Shown in pieces: positions 8,360 to 17,366 of a stretch of 64,000 nt of DNA. Position 1 is the first letter of the stretch; each line of letters opens with the position of its first letter. Source of the DNA: JAGWJU01 sp035533295 (GTDB taxonomy: Bacteria; Elusimicrobiota; Elusimicrobia; UBA1565; UBA9628); the NCBI GenBank assembly GCA_035533295.1, contig DATLUA010000038.1:1-64000 (forward strand), in the 5' to 3' direction. A model generated the notes under the pieces. The model was not told where the DNA came from and ran no database searches. It saw nothing but the letters and a program-made list of their open reading frames with translations. Position numbers and translations under genes: made by a program.

Positions 8360-9922
8360 ATGGAAAAAATCACGAACCCCGGCATCGCCATTTTGGACAT
8401 CGCGCTCGGCCTGGCCTGCGGCGCGCTCCTGGCGCTGTGCCTGCCCCGGGCCGGGTTCTGGCCACTGGGCTGGCTGGCCCTGGCGCCGCTCTTCGCCCTG
8501 TGGTCGCGGCGAAGTCCGGCCCGGGCCTCCATCGGCGGGCTGGCCGCGGGCTTCGGCTTCCACGGCTTGACTTTTTACTGGATCTACAGCACCTGCCGCT
8601 TCGCCGGACTTCCCCGGACGTTGGCCGCCGCCGCCTGGGCGGCGCTGGCTCTCATCTTAGCCGTCGATTGGGCCTTGGCGGCCGCCGCGGGCGCCTGGCT
8701 CACGCGCCGCGCAAGCGAAGCGGCCAAGCCCTGGCTTTGGGCCGCGCTCTGGAGCGCGGCGGCTTTCGCCATCGGGCGCTGGACATCGCGGCCCAGCGCG
8801 GACCTTCTGGCCTATACGCAGTACCGGAATCTCTCGCTCATCCAAATAAACTCGGTCCTGGGTCCCGAGGGCCTTGGTTTTATCGTCGCGGCCTTCAACG
8901 CCGCCCTGGGCTTGGCTCTTTGCCCTTCGCGCCCATCCTCGCCCAACGGGAGAGGGCGTTTTTGGCGAATCGCTAATTTTACCGCCGCGGCCCTGCTCGC
9001 CGCCGGCGGCTGGGCCTGGGGCAAGGCGCAGCTGGACAAAGCCCCGACAACGACGCCGAAGCCGGCGCTGGCCGTGGAGCTGCTCCAGCCCGACGTCGAC
9101 CAGTACCAAAAATGGAGCCCCGCTTTCGTGCGCGGCATATGGAGCGACTTGGAAGGACTCTTGGCCCGGCCGCGGCGGCAAAAGCCCGCCCTTATCGTCT
9201 GGCCCGAGTCGTCCGTGCCGCGCCTCATTCTAGACGGACAGAGCATTCCGGAAGCCGCGGCCTGGAGCCGGCGCTTGGGCGCCTTTCAAATCGTCGGCGC
9301 GGTCACGGTCGGCCCGGCCGGAACCTACAACGCGGCCGTCTTGTTGAAGCCCGGCGGAACCTTCGGCGGCGTCTACCACAAGCGCGTGCTGGTGCCCTTC
9401 GGGGAATACGTGCCGCTGCCTTTTCTGCGCCGCTGGATCGGCATCTTGGACGAGTTGGGGAACATGACGCCGGGCGGGCCGCGCCAGCCGCTCTTTAAGA
9501 CGCCCCTGGGCGCGGTCGGCGTCGCGGTCTGCTACGAAATGATCTTCCCCCGGCTCATCCGGCAAGACGCGGCGCGCGGCGCCCGCGTCATCGTCAATAT
9601 CACCAACGACGGGTGGTACAAGGACACCTGGGGGCCCTACCAGCACTTCATGGCCTCGCGTTTTCGCGCCGTGGAGAACCGCGTCTACGTTCTGCGCGCG
9701 GCCAACACCGGCATCTCAGGAGAGGTCGACCCGTGGGGCCGCGTCCTGGCCGAGCTGCCGCTCGGGCAGAACGGCCGGCTGGACGCCCAAATCCCAAAAA
9801 CCGATCCGTTCCCGGAGCGTTCTTTCTACGCGCGGCACGGCGACTGGTTCGGCGCGCTCTGCCTCCTCTTAATCCTGGGCTGGGCCGCGTGGACTATCGG
9901 CCCACGGAAAGAAACGGAATGA
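8360..9922 (+). CDS. lnt: Apolipoprotein N-acyltransferase
   Basis: The 520-residue inner-membrane enzyme adds the third acyl chain to the N-terminal cysteine of lipoproteins. About seven membrane segments lie in residues 10-220 and at the C-terminus (~500-515). The nitrilase domain between them keeps the catalytic triad: Glu283 (VWPESS), Lys341 (YHKRVLVPFGEY) and Cys391 (VAVCYEMIFP). This fits a two-membrane cell with triacylated lipoproteins. No Shine-Dalgarno is visible; a TATGAT -10-like hexamer lies 11 nt before the ATG. The stop overlaps the next start as ATGA. Confidence 0.96.
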   Translation: MEKITNPGIAILDIALGLACGALLALCLPRAGFWPLGWLALAPLFALWSRRSPARASIGGLAAGFGFHGLTFYWIYSTCRFAGLPRTLAAAAWAALALILAVDWALAAAAGAWLTRRASEAAKPWLWAALWSAAAFAIGRWTSRPSADLLAYTQYRNLSLIQINSVLGPEGLGFIVAAFNAALGLALCPSRPSSPNGRGRFWRIANFTAAALLAAGGWAWGKAQLDKAPTTTPKPALAVELLQPDVDQYQKWSPAFVRGIWSDLEGLLARPRRQKPALIVWPESSVPRLILDGQSIPEAAAWSRRLGAFQIVGAVTVGPAGTYNAAVLLKPGGTFGGVYHKRVLVPFGEYVPLPFLRRWIGILDELGNMTPGGPRQPLFKTPLGAVGVAVCYEMIFPRLIRQDAARGARVIVNITNDGWYKDTWGPYQHFMASRFRAVENRVYVLRAANTGISGEVDPWGRVLAELPLGQNGRLDAQIPKTDPFPERSFYARHGDWFGALCLLLILGWAAWTIGPRKETE

Positions 9923-10815
9923 GGCCGGTCTTCATCCATTCGCCGCGCTACGCCGTTTCCATCGGCGATCACGTGTTCCCCACGCGCAAGTTCGCCCTGG
10001 CCGCGGAATTCCTAAAGGGCCGCGGGACGTTCATCGAGCCGGAGCTTCCCTCGCGGGACGATCTGCTCCTCGCCCACGAGCCGGAGTGGGCGGACAAGGT
10101 TTCGGGGGCCATTCCCATGACTCCGGCGGATCAAACGCGCGCGGAGCTGCCCTTTTCGGCGGAGGTTTCCGCGGCGCACCGCTTGGCCTACGCGGGCACC
10201 ATCCTGGCCTGCCGCCGCGCGCTCGAGGACGGCGCCGGTCTCCACGTGGGCGGCGGCTCGCACCACGCCTTTTCCGGCCACGGCGAGGGGTTCTGCCTCT
10301 TGAACGACATCGCCGGCGGCATCTTGAAGATGATCGCGGAGAAGCGCCTGCGCCGCGCCGCGGTCGTCGACTTGGACGTCCACCAGGGCAACGGCACGGC
10401 CGCTATTTTCCGCGGCCGCTCCGAGGTCTTCACTTTTTCCATGCACCAAGAGGGCATTTACCCGGAAATCCCCGCGCCCGGATCCTTGGACGTGACGCTG
10501 CCGGCCGGCTACCGCGACCGCGAATACTTAAAACGCCTTGAGGAGCATCTGCCGCGCGTCTTCGCCGCCAAACCGGAACTCGTGGTCTACCAAGCCGGCG
10601 TGGACTCGGCCGAAGATGATCTGCTGGGAGGCCTCAAGCTCACCCCCGCGGGCTTGGAGCGCCGCGACCGCGCGGTGCAGGACGCCTGCCGGAGCGTCAA
10701 CGTCCCGGCCGTCGTGACCTTGGGCGGCGGCTACGCGGCGGACGTCCGCGAAACCGCGCGCCGGCACGCGCGAACTTTGCTTATCTTTTCCGGAACAGGC
10801 CCCTCAATTTCGTAG
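9919..10815 (+). CDS. Histone deacetylase / acetoin utilisation (AcuC) family hydrolase
   Basis: I choose the ATG at 9919, which overlaps the lnt stop as ATGA; the open frame extends further upstream inside lnt but that part does not look like this family. The 298-residue product has the zinc-hydrolase features: HH at 115-116, DLDVHQGNGT with zinc ligands Asp153 and His155, and Asp229 in QAGVDS. Members remove acetyl groups from lysines, polyamines or related amides. The substrate cannot be told from sequence. Being coupled to lnt may only reflect compact gene packing. The protein is cytoplasmic, with no signal peptide. Confidence 0.9.
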   Translation: MRPVFIHSPRYAVSIGDHVFPTRKFALAAEFLKGRGTFIEPELPSRDDLLLAHEPEWADKVSGAIPMTPADQTRAELPFSAEVSAAHRLAYAGTILACRRALEDGAGLHVGGGSHHAFSGHGEGFCLLNDIAGGILKMIAEKRLRRAAVVDLDVHQGNGTAAIFRGRSEVFTFSMHQEGIYPEIPAPGSLDVTLPAGYRDREYLKRLEEHLPRVFAAKPELVVYQAGVDSAEDDLLGGLKLTPAGLERRDRAVQDACRSVNVPAVVTLGGGYAADVRETARRHARTLLIFSGTGPSIS

Positions 10816-10828
10816 AATGGCCTAAGAT

Positions 10829-11983
10829 ATGCCCGCGGAGCCGTCGTTTCGAGAGACAGCCGGCCAGATTCAGGAGCTCAGGGACCTGCACGCGCGCCTC
10901 GGAAAAATCCTGGACGTCCCCAAGCGGCGCGCCGACATCGCGGCGCGGGAGGCCGAGGCGGCCAAGCCCGAATTCTGGGCCGATTCCGCCGCGGCCAAGA
11001 AAAAATCCAAGGAACTCGATTCCTTAAAGAAGACGCTTTCCCGCTGGGACAAGGCCGGCCGGGCCGTCGAGGACCTGGAAACCCACTGGCAGCTGGCCGA
11101 CGAGGCCCAGGACGCCGGAGAGCTCAAGGACATCTTAGCCGCCCTGCCCCAGGCGCGAAAGGCGCTGCGGCTTTTGGACGCGGAGTTGAAGCTCTCCGAG
11201 GAGTTCGACCGCTGCGACGCCATCGTGGGCTTCCACGCGGGCGCGGGCGGCACCGAGGCCTGCGACTGGAACGAGATGCTCCTGCGCATGTACTCGCGCT
11301 GGGCACAGCAGCGGGGCTTCGAGTTCACCGTCACCGATCTCTTGAAGGGCGAGGAGGCCGGCATCAAGAGCGCCACGGTCTTCGTGCGCGGCGAGAACGC
11401 CTACGGGTGCTTGAAGGGCGAGCGCGGCGTGCACCGCCTGGTGCGCATCTCCCCCTTCGACTCCAATAAGCGCCGGCACACGTCCTTCGCCTCCTTGGAC
11501 GTGCTGGCCGACATCGAGGACGCCATCGACATCCAAATCGCGGACTCGGACATCGAGCTGGACACCTTTCGCTCCGGCGGCGCCGGGGGACAAAACGTCA
11601 ACAAGGTCGAGACCGCGGTGCGCTTGAAGCACATCCCCTCCGGCATCGTGGTGTCCTGCCAAATCGAGCGCAGCCAGATGCAAAACCGCGTCACCGCGCT
11701 CAAGATGCTCAAGGCCAAGCTCTACGAAATCGAGATGGACAAGAAGCGCCAGGCCGCGGAGAAGCACTACGACGCCATGGGCGACATCGCCTGGGGGCAC
11801 CAGATCCGCTCCTACGTCTTCATGCCCTACCAGATGGTCAAGGACCTGCGCACCGGCTGTTCCACCTCGCAAATCCAGGCGGTCATGGACGGCGACCTCG
11901 ATCCCTTCATCGAGTCCTATCTCGACTGGCTGGCCTCGGGCAAGCCCGCGCGCGGCGCCGAGACCGCGGATTTGGAAAAATAG
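10829..11983 (+). CDS. prfB: Peptide chain release factor 2
   Basis: The 384-residue protein recognises UAA and UGA stop codons. The stop-codon tripeptide SPF is at ~208-210 (VRISPFDS), and the catalytic GGQ loop is at ~253-255 (GGAGGQNVNK), the site methylated by PrmC. SPF rather than PxT separates it from PrfA, which is also in this window. The frame is open from the ATG with no in-frame UGA near codon 25, so the autoregulatory programmed frameshift known from E. coli and many other bacteria is absent. A TAGAAT -10-like box lies 10 nt before the ATG with no Shine-Dalgarno. Confidence 0.97.
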   Translation: MPAEPSFRETAGQIQELRDLHARLGKILDVPKRRADIAAREAEAAKPEFWADSAAAKKKSKELDSLKKTLSRWDKAGRAVEDLETHWQLADEAQDAGELKDILAALPQARKALRLLDAELKLSEEFDRCDAIVGFHAGAGGTEACDWNEMLLRMYSRWAQQRGFEFTVTDLLKGEEAGIKSATVFVRGENAYGCLKGERGVHRLVRISPFDSNKRRHTSFASLDVLADIEDAIDIQIADSDIELDTFRSGGAGGQNVNKVETAVRLKHIPSGIVVSCQIERSQMQNRVTALKMLKAKLYEIEMDKKRQAAEKHYDAMGDIAWGHQIRSYVFMPYQMVKDLRTGCSTSQIQAVMDGDLDPFIESYLDWLASGKPARGAETADLEK

Positions 11984-12049
11984 CGCCACGCCCGGCCGCG
12001 GCCAAATCTGCTATCATGGCCGAGGCCGATTGGCCCAGGAGACAGCGTC

Positions 12050-12739
12050 ATGAACATCAAAAAACTATCCCTTACCTCGATTTGCCTGGCGGTCCTGCCC
12101 GCCGCCTCGTTCGCGGCGGCCGGAAGCCCGCTCAAAACCGAATCCCAAAAAATGTTCTACACCTTGGGCGTGGTCCTGGGCCGCAACGCCGACCTGGGGC
12201 GGTTTTCCCTGACCCGCGGCGAAGTCAGGCTTGTGGTGGAAGGCTTTGGCGACGCGGCCGAGGGGCGCAAACTCAAAGTCAACCCCAACGCCTATATCCA
12301 GAAGCTCAATAATTTCGCCCGGGCGCGCCAGAAAGCGCAAATAGCCGCCGAGCAGGCCTCGGGCGCGGCCTATCTCGCCAAGGCGCGCAAAGAAAAGGGC
12401 GCGCAGATATCTCCCTCCGGGCTCATTTACACCGCTATTAAGGAAGGAGCCGGGGCGCGGCCCAAGGCCACGGATACGGTGACGGTCAATTATACGGGCC
12501 GCCTCACCGACGGCAAGATATTCGACAGTTCATCTCAACACGGCGGGCCCGCGACCTTCCGCGTGAACGGCGTCATTCCATGCTGGACCGAGGGGCTGCA
12601 AAAGATGAAGGCGGGCGGGAAAGCGAAGCTGGTCTGCCCCTCCGATATCGCCTACGGCGACCGGGGCATGCCGCCGGTCATTCCGCCCAAGGCGACGCTG
12701 ATCTTCGACGTGCAGCTCTTGGCCGTCAAGGGCCGGTAA
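12050..12739 (+). CDS. Exported FKBP-type peptidyl-prolyl isomerase (Mip-like)
   Basis: The 229-residue product has a signal peptide (MNIKKLSLTSICLAVLPAASFAA) and an N-terminal helical region (residues ~30-115) like the dimerisation domain of Mip/FkpA. A C-terminal FKBP domain follows (~125-229: VTVNYTGRLTDGKIFDSS, IPCWTEGLQKMKAGG, AYGDRGMPPVIPP). It is expected to assist folding of exported proteins in the periplasm. AGGAGA lies 7 nt before the start. The gene converges with a minus-strand gene 15 bp away, with no obvious terminator between. Confidence 0.92.
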   Translation: MNIKKLSLTSICLAVLPAASFAAAGSPLKTESQKMFYTLGVVLGRNADLGRFSLTRGEVRLVVEGFGDAAEGRKLKVNPNAYIQKLNNFARARQKAQIAAEQASGAAYLAKARKEKGAQISPSGLIYTAIKEGAGARPKATDTVTVNYTGRLTDGKIFDSSSQHGGPATFRVNGVIPCWTEGLQKMKAGGKAKLVCPSDIAYGDRGMPPVIPPKATLIFDVQLLAVKGR

Positions 12740-12754
12740 GAGCCCCGCGCCGGC

Positions 12755-13069
12755 TTAGCTGCGCTGCGCGTCGACCTGGATCTCCCCCTCCTGGATTTCC
12801 ACCAGGAGCTGCACGGGGCGGCAGCAGACGGCGCAGTCCTCGACCAGGCTCTGCCCGTCCTGCTCCGAGGTGACGTGCACCTCGAAGCTCTCCCCGCAGT
12901 AGGGACATTCCAAGCTGACCCAGTCCTCGACCCGCTCGCGCCCCCCGTCCGAAGTGATTTCCTTGAGGACGGACTCGAGCTTGCCGTCCGCCTCGGGCGA
13001 CGACTGCCGGGCGAGCGCGGGCGCGGCCTTGCGGCCTTCGCTTTTTCTTTTTCCGGTTTTCGCCTTCAC
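12755..13069 (-). CDS. CPXCG-motif cysteine-rich small protein
   Basis: The C-terminal ~60 residues match the family of small CPXCG proteins: LECPYCGESFEV, then a second pair CAVCC about 25 residues later, which probably binds zinc. Their function is unknown. The frame is open to a TTG at 13105. I prefer the GTG at 13069 because a TATATT box sits 7 nt ahead, as at other genes here. The resulting 104-residue protein has an unusual basic, Lys/Arg-rich N-terminus of ~30 residues before the conserved domain. It follows the PTS IIA-like gene and may share its operon. Confidence 0.72.
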   Translation of the reverse strand: MKAKTGKRKSEGRKAAPALARQSSPEADGKLESVLKEITSDGGRERVEDWVSLECPYCGESFEVHVTSEQDGQSLVEDCAVCCRPVQLLVEIQEGEIQVDAQRS

Positions 13070-13119
13070 AAGCAAAAATATACACCTCAAACTCGAATCG
13101 CGCAAGACCCACGCGGAAT

Positions 13120-13890
13120 TTATTTGACGGCCCAGTATTCGAGGAGGGTGCGGCCCAGGCCGTAGGCGGCGGCGCTGCGGAAAATCAGCCGGAAGCTCGC
13201 GCAGGAAAACGCCGCGCGGCGCGAGACCCAGTCGCCCAAGCGCTCGTCCTTCTCAAGAACCGCCGCGAACTCGGCGCTGGGGCACAGGACCATGGGCTTG
13301 GCCGGCGGGGCGGACAGGATGAAAACGGAGAAGGCCTCCGCGGCCGGAGCCTCTCCGGCGGCCGCCAGCTGCGCTTGACGCGCCTCCAGGCGAATCATTC
13401 TGGCCTTGGACTCGGGCAGCGCGGCCTCGATGGAGGTGGACACCCAGTCCAGGAGCTTCTCGCGCACGGCGGAGAGCTCCCCCGCGCCCGCGATGGCGCC
13501 GATGCCGCGCGCTTTTTGCACGGCGGCCGCCAAGGCCGAGATTTCCTTGAAGTAGGCGTTTTTCTGGGCGTCGGGAATGTAGTACATGACCACCAGGTGG
13601 ACTTTCTGCCCGTCCGCGGCGCCGTAGTCGATGCCCTCCGGAGTCCAGCCCACCGCGCACAAAAGCTCTCCCGTGATGTCCACGCGCACGTGCGGGCAGG
13701 CGACGCCCAAGCCGATGGCGGTGTTTTGCGATTTCTCCCGGGCCAGCACGGCTTCCACCAGCTGCGGGTCGCCGCCCAAATCCGGAACCGCCTCGATAAG
13801 GTGCGCCAGGTACTCCAGCGCCTTGTCCTTGTCCGCCTCGGGCAGCTCGATGAGCCGTCCTTCCTGCAGCGCGTTAAGCAAGCTTCTCAT
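13120..13890 (-). CDS. PTS IIA-like (PtsN-type) regulatory protein
   Basis: The 256-residue product has a PTS EIIA type-2 domain in residues ~1-150. The phosphorylatable His is at 67 in GVACPHVRV, the usual PHxR context. The C-terminal ~100 residues do not match the family in an obvious way and end in an Arg/Ala-rich helical part. PtsN proteins mostly regulate rather than transport sugar, for example K+ transport in E. coli. The gene starts only 2 bp after the mgtA stop, so it is co-transcribed with a Mg2+ P-type ATPase; a role in controlling Mg2+ uptake is inferred. No other PTS component is in the window. Confidence 0.83.
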   Translation of the reverse strand: MRSLLNALQEGRLIELPEADKDKALEYLAHLIEAVPDLGGDPQLVEAVLAREKSQNTAIGLGVACPHVRVDITGELLCAVGWTPEGIDYGAADGQKVHLVVMYYIPDAQKNAYFKEISALAAAVQKARGIGAIAGAGELSAVREKLLDWVSTSIEAALPESKARMIRLEARQAQLAAAGEAPAAEAFSVFILSAPPAKPMVLCPSAEFAAVLEKDERLGDWVSRRAAFSCASFRLIFRSAAAYGLGRTLLEYWAVK

Positions 13891-13892
13891 GG

Positions 13893-16547
13893 TCAGTCCG
13901 TTCCGTACTTCCTAATAAAGTAAGTCTTCATGCCGTGAGTCAAAACGGCGTAGCACAAAAGCGTGGCGATGATCCACGGCCAGAAGGAGCCCGGCAGCGG
14001 CGTCATCCCCAAGTACTTCGCGGCCGGAGAAAATGGCAAAAAGGCGCCGGCGGCCATGACCAGAAGCGTCGTCGCGATGAGTCCGGGGCTGGCGACGCTC
14101 TGCACGAAGGGAATGCGCCGCGTGCGGATGATATGCACGATGAGCGTCTGGGTCAGGATGGATTCCACGAACCAGCCGGTCTGGAAGAGCTTCCGGGCGT
14201 GTTCCTTGACCGCGGGCAGGGCGCCGGGCGCGGAGTAGGCCGAGCAGTGGTAGAAAAACCATAGGAGAGCGAAGGTGGTGTAATCGAAAATCGAGCTCAT
14301 GGGGCCTATCCACACCATGAATTTCTTGATGTTGTCGATGTTCCATTTGCGCGGGCGCACGAGATACTCGTCATCCACGCGATCAAGAGGGATGCCGAGC
14401 TGGGAAAAATCGTAGAGCAGGTTATTGACCAAAATCTGGATCGGCATCATGGGCAGGAACGGGAACAGCAGCGCGCTGCCCGTCATGCTGAACATGTTGC
14501 CGAAGTTGGAGCTGGCGCCCATCTTGATGTACTTGACGATGTTGCCGAAGACCCTGCGACCCTCGATGATGCCGTCCTCCAGGACCAAAAGGCTTTTCTC
14601 CAGCAAAATGATGTCCGCCGATTCCTTGGCCACGTCCACCGCGGTGTCGACCGAGATGCCCACGTCCGCGGTCTTCATGGCCGGCGCGTCGTTGATGCCG
14701 TCGCCCAAAAATCCCACCACGTGGCCGCGGCCGCGCAGGGCGCGGATGATGCCGTCTTTTTGAGCGGGCGAGAGCTTGGCGAAGACCATGGCCCGCTCGG
14801 CCGTCCGGGCCAACTCCTCGTCGGACAGGCCGCGCAGCTTGTCGCCGGTGACTATTTCCGCGGCCTCCAGGCCCACGTCGCGGCAAATTTTTCGCGTCAC
14901 CAGGGCGCTGTCGCCGGTCAGAATCTTCACGTCCACGCCGGCCTTCTTGAGCGCGCGCAGGGCCTCGGTCGCCGAGTCCTTGGGCGGATCGAAGAACGCG
15001 ACGTAGCCCAAGAGCGTCATGTCCCGTTCGTCGCAAGACGCGAAGACCTCCTTGCTCCGCTCGAATTCCCTATAAGCCACGGCCAAAACGCGGTAGCCTT
15101 GGGCGCTCAAGGCCTCGTACTCCTCGAGCAGGTCGAGCTTGATCATGTCGATGAGCGGATAGACCTCGTCGTCGATCTGGTAGCGGGAGCAGGCCGAGAA
15201 GACCTCCTCGACCGCGCCCTTGCAGACGAGCACATGGTCGCCCTCGTAGTCGATGACCACGGACATGCGGCGGCGCGAGAAGTCGAAGGGAATCTCATCG
15301 ACCTTGCGGCAGGTGCGTTCGACGTCTAGATCCGAGTGGGCCAAAATCGCGCGGTCCAGGAGGTTGCGCAGGCCGGTCTGGTAGTAGCTGTTCATGTAGG
15401 CGTAGCGCAGCACGTCGTCCGACTCGCGGTTGGCCACGTCCACGTGCCTTTCCAGCACCACCCGATCCTGGGTCAGGGTCCCGGTCTTGTCGGTGCACAG
15501 GATGTTCATCGCGCCGAAATTTTGGATGGAGTTGAGGCGCTTGACGATGACCTTCTGCCGCGACATGACAATGGCGCCCTTGGACAAATTGACGGTCACG
15601 ATCATGGGCAGCATCTCGGGCGTCAGGCCCACCGCGACGGCCAAGGCGAACAAGAGGGCCTCGATCCAATTCCCCTTGGTAATTCCCACGATAAGGAAGA
15701 CCACCGCGACCATCACGATCATGAAGCGAATCATGAGCCACGTGAAGCTTTTTATGCCCTGCTCGAAGCTGGTCAGCGATCGCGCGCCGAAAATCTTCCT
15801 GGAAATGGAGCCGAAATAGGTGCGCGCGCCGGTCGCGGCCACCACGCCCCGGGCCGTGCCCGAAAGAACGTTGCAGCCTTGAAAACAGCTGTTGGGAAGC
15901 TCCAGGGCGGTCTTGCCCGCCGCGTCGCAGGGCGCGGCGGTCTTCTCCACCGGCATGGACTCGCCGGTCAGGGCCGACTGGCTCACGAAAAAATCCTTGG
16001 CCGCGACCAGGCGCAAGTCGGCGGGAATGATGGAGCCGGCCGCCAAAATCACGACGTCGCCGGGAACCAAGTCCGCCAAGGCCACTTCTTCCTCCCGGCC
16101 CGCGCGCAGGATGGTGCAGGTGGTTTTGACCAAGGCTAGAAGCTTTTCCACGGCGCGGCCGGAGCGGCTCTCCTGGATGTAGGCCAGCGCCACGCTCAAA
16201 ATGACCATCGCGCCGACGATAAGCGCCGAGGGCCGGTCGCCCATGGCCAAGGAGATTCCCGCGATGACGAGCAGTTGGACGACCAGGGGGTTCTTCGCGC
16301 GGCGCGCCAAGCCCAAGAAGAGGCCCTCCCGCGGCGCGCCGCCGGCCTCATTGGGGCCGAACTCCTCCAGGCGCCGCGCGGCCTGGGCGGGCTCCAAACC
16401 CTCCGCCGCGCTTTCCAGCTTCCGGAAAACGTCCTCGGCCTTCAAGTCCGCCAACGCCAGAAGCTCCTCGCCCTCGCCGGAACGTTTGGGCGCGGCGCCG
16501 CGGCGGGGCGAAGCGGTCTCTTCCTTAATAGGAGCGGTCGGCGCCAT
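13893..16547 (-). CDS. mgtA: Magnesium-translocating P-type ATPase
   Basis: With the ATG at 16547 the product has 884 residues, the normal size for P-type IIIB Mg2+ ATPases. The frame opens earlier, but a TATAAT box at 16573-16578 argues for the later start. Features: N-terminal cation ATPase domain, TGES (194-197) in the actuator domain, the phosphorylated Asp353 in CTDKTGTLT, GDGINDAPAMKTADVGIS in the hinge, and a C-terminal set of membrane helices with the MgtA-like LDRVDDEYLVRP. It imports Mg2+ across the inner membrane. It heads an operon with the PTS IIA-like protein and is divergent from an excisionase-type regulator. Confidence 0.94.
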   Translation of the reverse strand: MAPTAPIKEETASPRRGAAPKRSGEGEELLALADLKAEDVFRKLESAAEGLEPAQAARRLEEFGPNEAGGAPREGLFLGLARRAKNPLVVQLLVIAGISLAMGDRPSALIVGAMVILSVALAYIQESRSGRAVEKLLALVKTTCTILRAGREEEVALADLVPGDVVILAAGSIIPADLRLVAAKDFFVSQSALTGESMPVEKTAAPCDAAGKTALELPNSCFQGCNVLSGTARGVVAATGARTYFGSISRKIFGARSLTSFEQGIKSFTWLMIRFMIVMVAVVFLIVGITKGNWIEALLFALAVAVGLTPEMLPMIVTVNLSKGAIVMSRQKVIVKRLNSIQNFGAMNILCTDKTGTLTQDRVVLERHVDVANRESDDVLRYAYMNSYYQTGLRNLLDRAILAHSDLDVERTCRKVDEIPFDFSRRRMSVVIDYEGDHVLVCKGAVEEVFSACSRYQIDDEVYPLIDMIKLDLLEEYEALSAQGYRVLAVAYREFERSKEVFASCDERDMTLLGYVAFFDPPKDSATEALRALKKAGVDVKILTGDSALVTRKICRDVGLEAAEIVTGDKLRGLSDEELARTAERAMVFAKLSPAQKDGIIRALRGRGHVVGFLGDGINDAPAMKTADVGISVDTAVDVAKESADIILLEKSLLVLEDGIIEGRRVFGNIVKYIKMGASSNFGNMFSMTGSALLFPFLPMMPIQILVNNLLYDFSQLGIPLDRVDDEYLVRPRKWNIDNIKKFMVWIGPMSSIFDYTTFALLWFFYHCSAYSAPGALPAVKEHARKLFQTGWFVESILTQTLIVHIIRTRRIPFVQSVASPGLIATTLLVMAAGAFLPFSPAAKYLGMTPLPGSFWPWIIATLLCYAVLTHGMKTYFIRKYGTD

Positions 16548-16625
16548 GTTTTTTCCGCCCAAGTCCGGGCGACCTATTATACAACACGCAGCGCGGAGCG
16601 CCGGGCGCCTCCGGACGGCCAATAT

Positions 16626-16654
16626 TTGACAAAAGATGACAAATGCCATACACT
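16626..16654 (+). promoter_or_regulatory. Sigma70-type promoter for the excisionase-type gene
   Basis: TTGACA (16626-16631), a 17-nt spacer and TACACT (16649-16654) form a near-consensus promoter. Two TGACAAA repeats overlap the -35 box and spacer (16627-16633 and 16638-16644), which could be an operator. Unlike many starts in this window, the leader here is about 45 nt long. Confidence 0.7.
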
Positions 16655-16703
16655 AAGACATACTAGAGATAACGGGTGAGCAAAGGACGCTCCTAAACAC
16701 GCC

Positions 16704-16964
16704 ATGAGAAAGAAACGCAAGGCCTCCCGGGCGCAGAATCTCGCCCAGGCGCCGGAAATCATGGACATCAAGACCCTGGCCCGCTATCTCGGCATGGGCC
16801 GCTCCAAAATCTACGGCCTCATCCGCCAGAGAAAAATCCCGGCTTCGCGCATCGGCCGGCAGTACCGCTTCTCCAAGCCCATTGTCGACGCCTGGCTGCG
16901 CGAGCGCCTCATCATGCGTCCGGCCGACACCGACTTGCCCCTCTTCGACAAGCCCAGGCGCTAG
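16704..16964 (+). CDS. Excisionase-family (MerR-like winged helix) DNA-binding protein
   Basis: The 86-residue protein carries a helix-turn-helix of the HTH_17/excisionase type (residues ~20-70: MDIKTLARYLGMGRSKIYG, then ASRIGRQYRFSKPIVDAWL). The basic N-terminus and short acidic tail are typical of small DNA-binding proteins. No integrase or phage gene is nearby, so this is more likely a chromosomal regulator than an excisionase. It is divergent from mgtA, and the 156-bp gap holds promoters for both, so regulation of mgtA is possible but unproven. Confidence 0.85.
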   Translation: MRKKRKASRAQNLAQAPEIMDIKTLARYLGMGRSKIYGLIRQRKIPASRIGRQYRFSKPIVDAWLRERLIMRPADTDLPLFDKPRR

Positions 16965-17010
16965 GACGGAAGGCCTGCGCGCCGGCCGTTTTTTCTCGTC
17001 GGAGAATCTC

Positions 17011-17040
17011 TTGCGTTCCGTCGGGGAATATTGATATAGT
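17011..17040 (+). promoter_or_regulatory. Probable promoter of the two-repeat small protein gene
   Basis: TTGCGT (17011-17016), an 18-nt spacer and TATAGT (17035-17040) lie about 78 nt before the start codon. The leader contains a short GCCGC/GCGGC hairpin and then GGAGGT 10 nt before the ATG at 17119. Confidence 0.55.
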
Positions 17041-17118
17041 GGGACTAAATTCGCCGCTCTAGGGCGGCCCAGGGGATGCCCGAGGGTCTCTTGGAATTTG
17101 ATGGAGGTTAACACCAAC

Positions 17119-17340
17119 ATGGCTGAGAAAGTGACGAAGGTCGGCATCACCCGCGCGAGCGGCTATCTTTACTACATCGACAAGCAGGGCGACGTCTCCC
17201 GCGCCAAGATGGCCCGCGGCGGCAAGAAGGGCGGCAAGCCGGAGAAGGTGCACAAGGTCGGCGTCAAGAAGCAGACCGGCTACCTCTACTACCTCGATAA
17301 GAAAGGCGATGTGTCCCGCGCCAAGATGGTCAACGCCTAA
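17119..17340 (+). CDS. Small basic protein with two tandem GYLYY repeats
   Basis: The 73-residue product consists of two copies of a ~32-residue unit: KVxKVGxxxxxGYLYY, then xDKxGDVSRAKM (first copy residues ~4-35, second ~43-71), joined by a Gly/Lys-rich linker. I use the ATG at 17119, which has GGAGGT at a good distance, instead of the ATG at 17098. It is basic and lacks a signal peptide. I recall similar small proteins of unknown function in other bacteria but know of no experimental work. Its own promoter and strong terminator suggest a well-expressed single-gene unit. It may bind nucleic acid, from charge only. Confidence 0.8.
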   Translation: MAEKVTKVGITRASGYLYYIDKQGDVSRAKMARGGKKGGKPEKVHKVGVKKQTGYLYYLDKKGDVSRAKMVNA

Positions 17341-17366
17341 GCCCTGAATCAGACGAAAGCAAAAAC

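Noticed and set aside
10829..11983. Programmed frameshift in prfB
   Set aside because: The frame is open from ATG to the end with no internal UGA in the first 60 codons, so no frameshift is needed.
16704..16964. Excisionase of a prophage or integrative element
   Set aside because: No integrase, attachment repeats or phage genes are nearby; an ordinary regulator is more likely.
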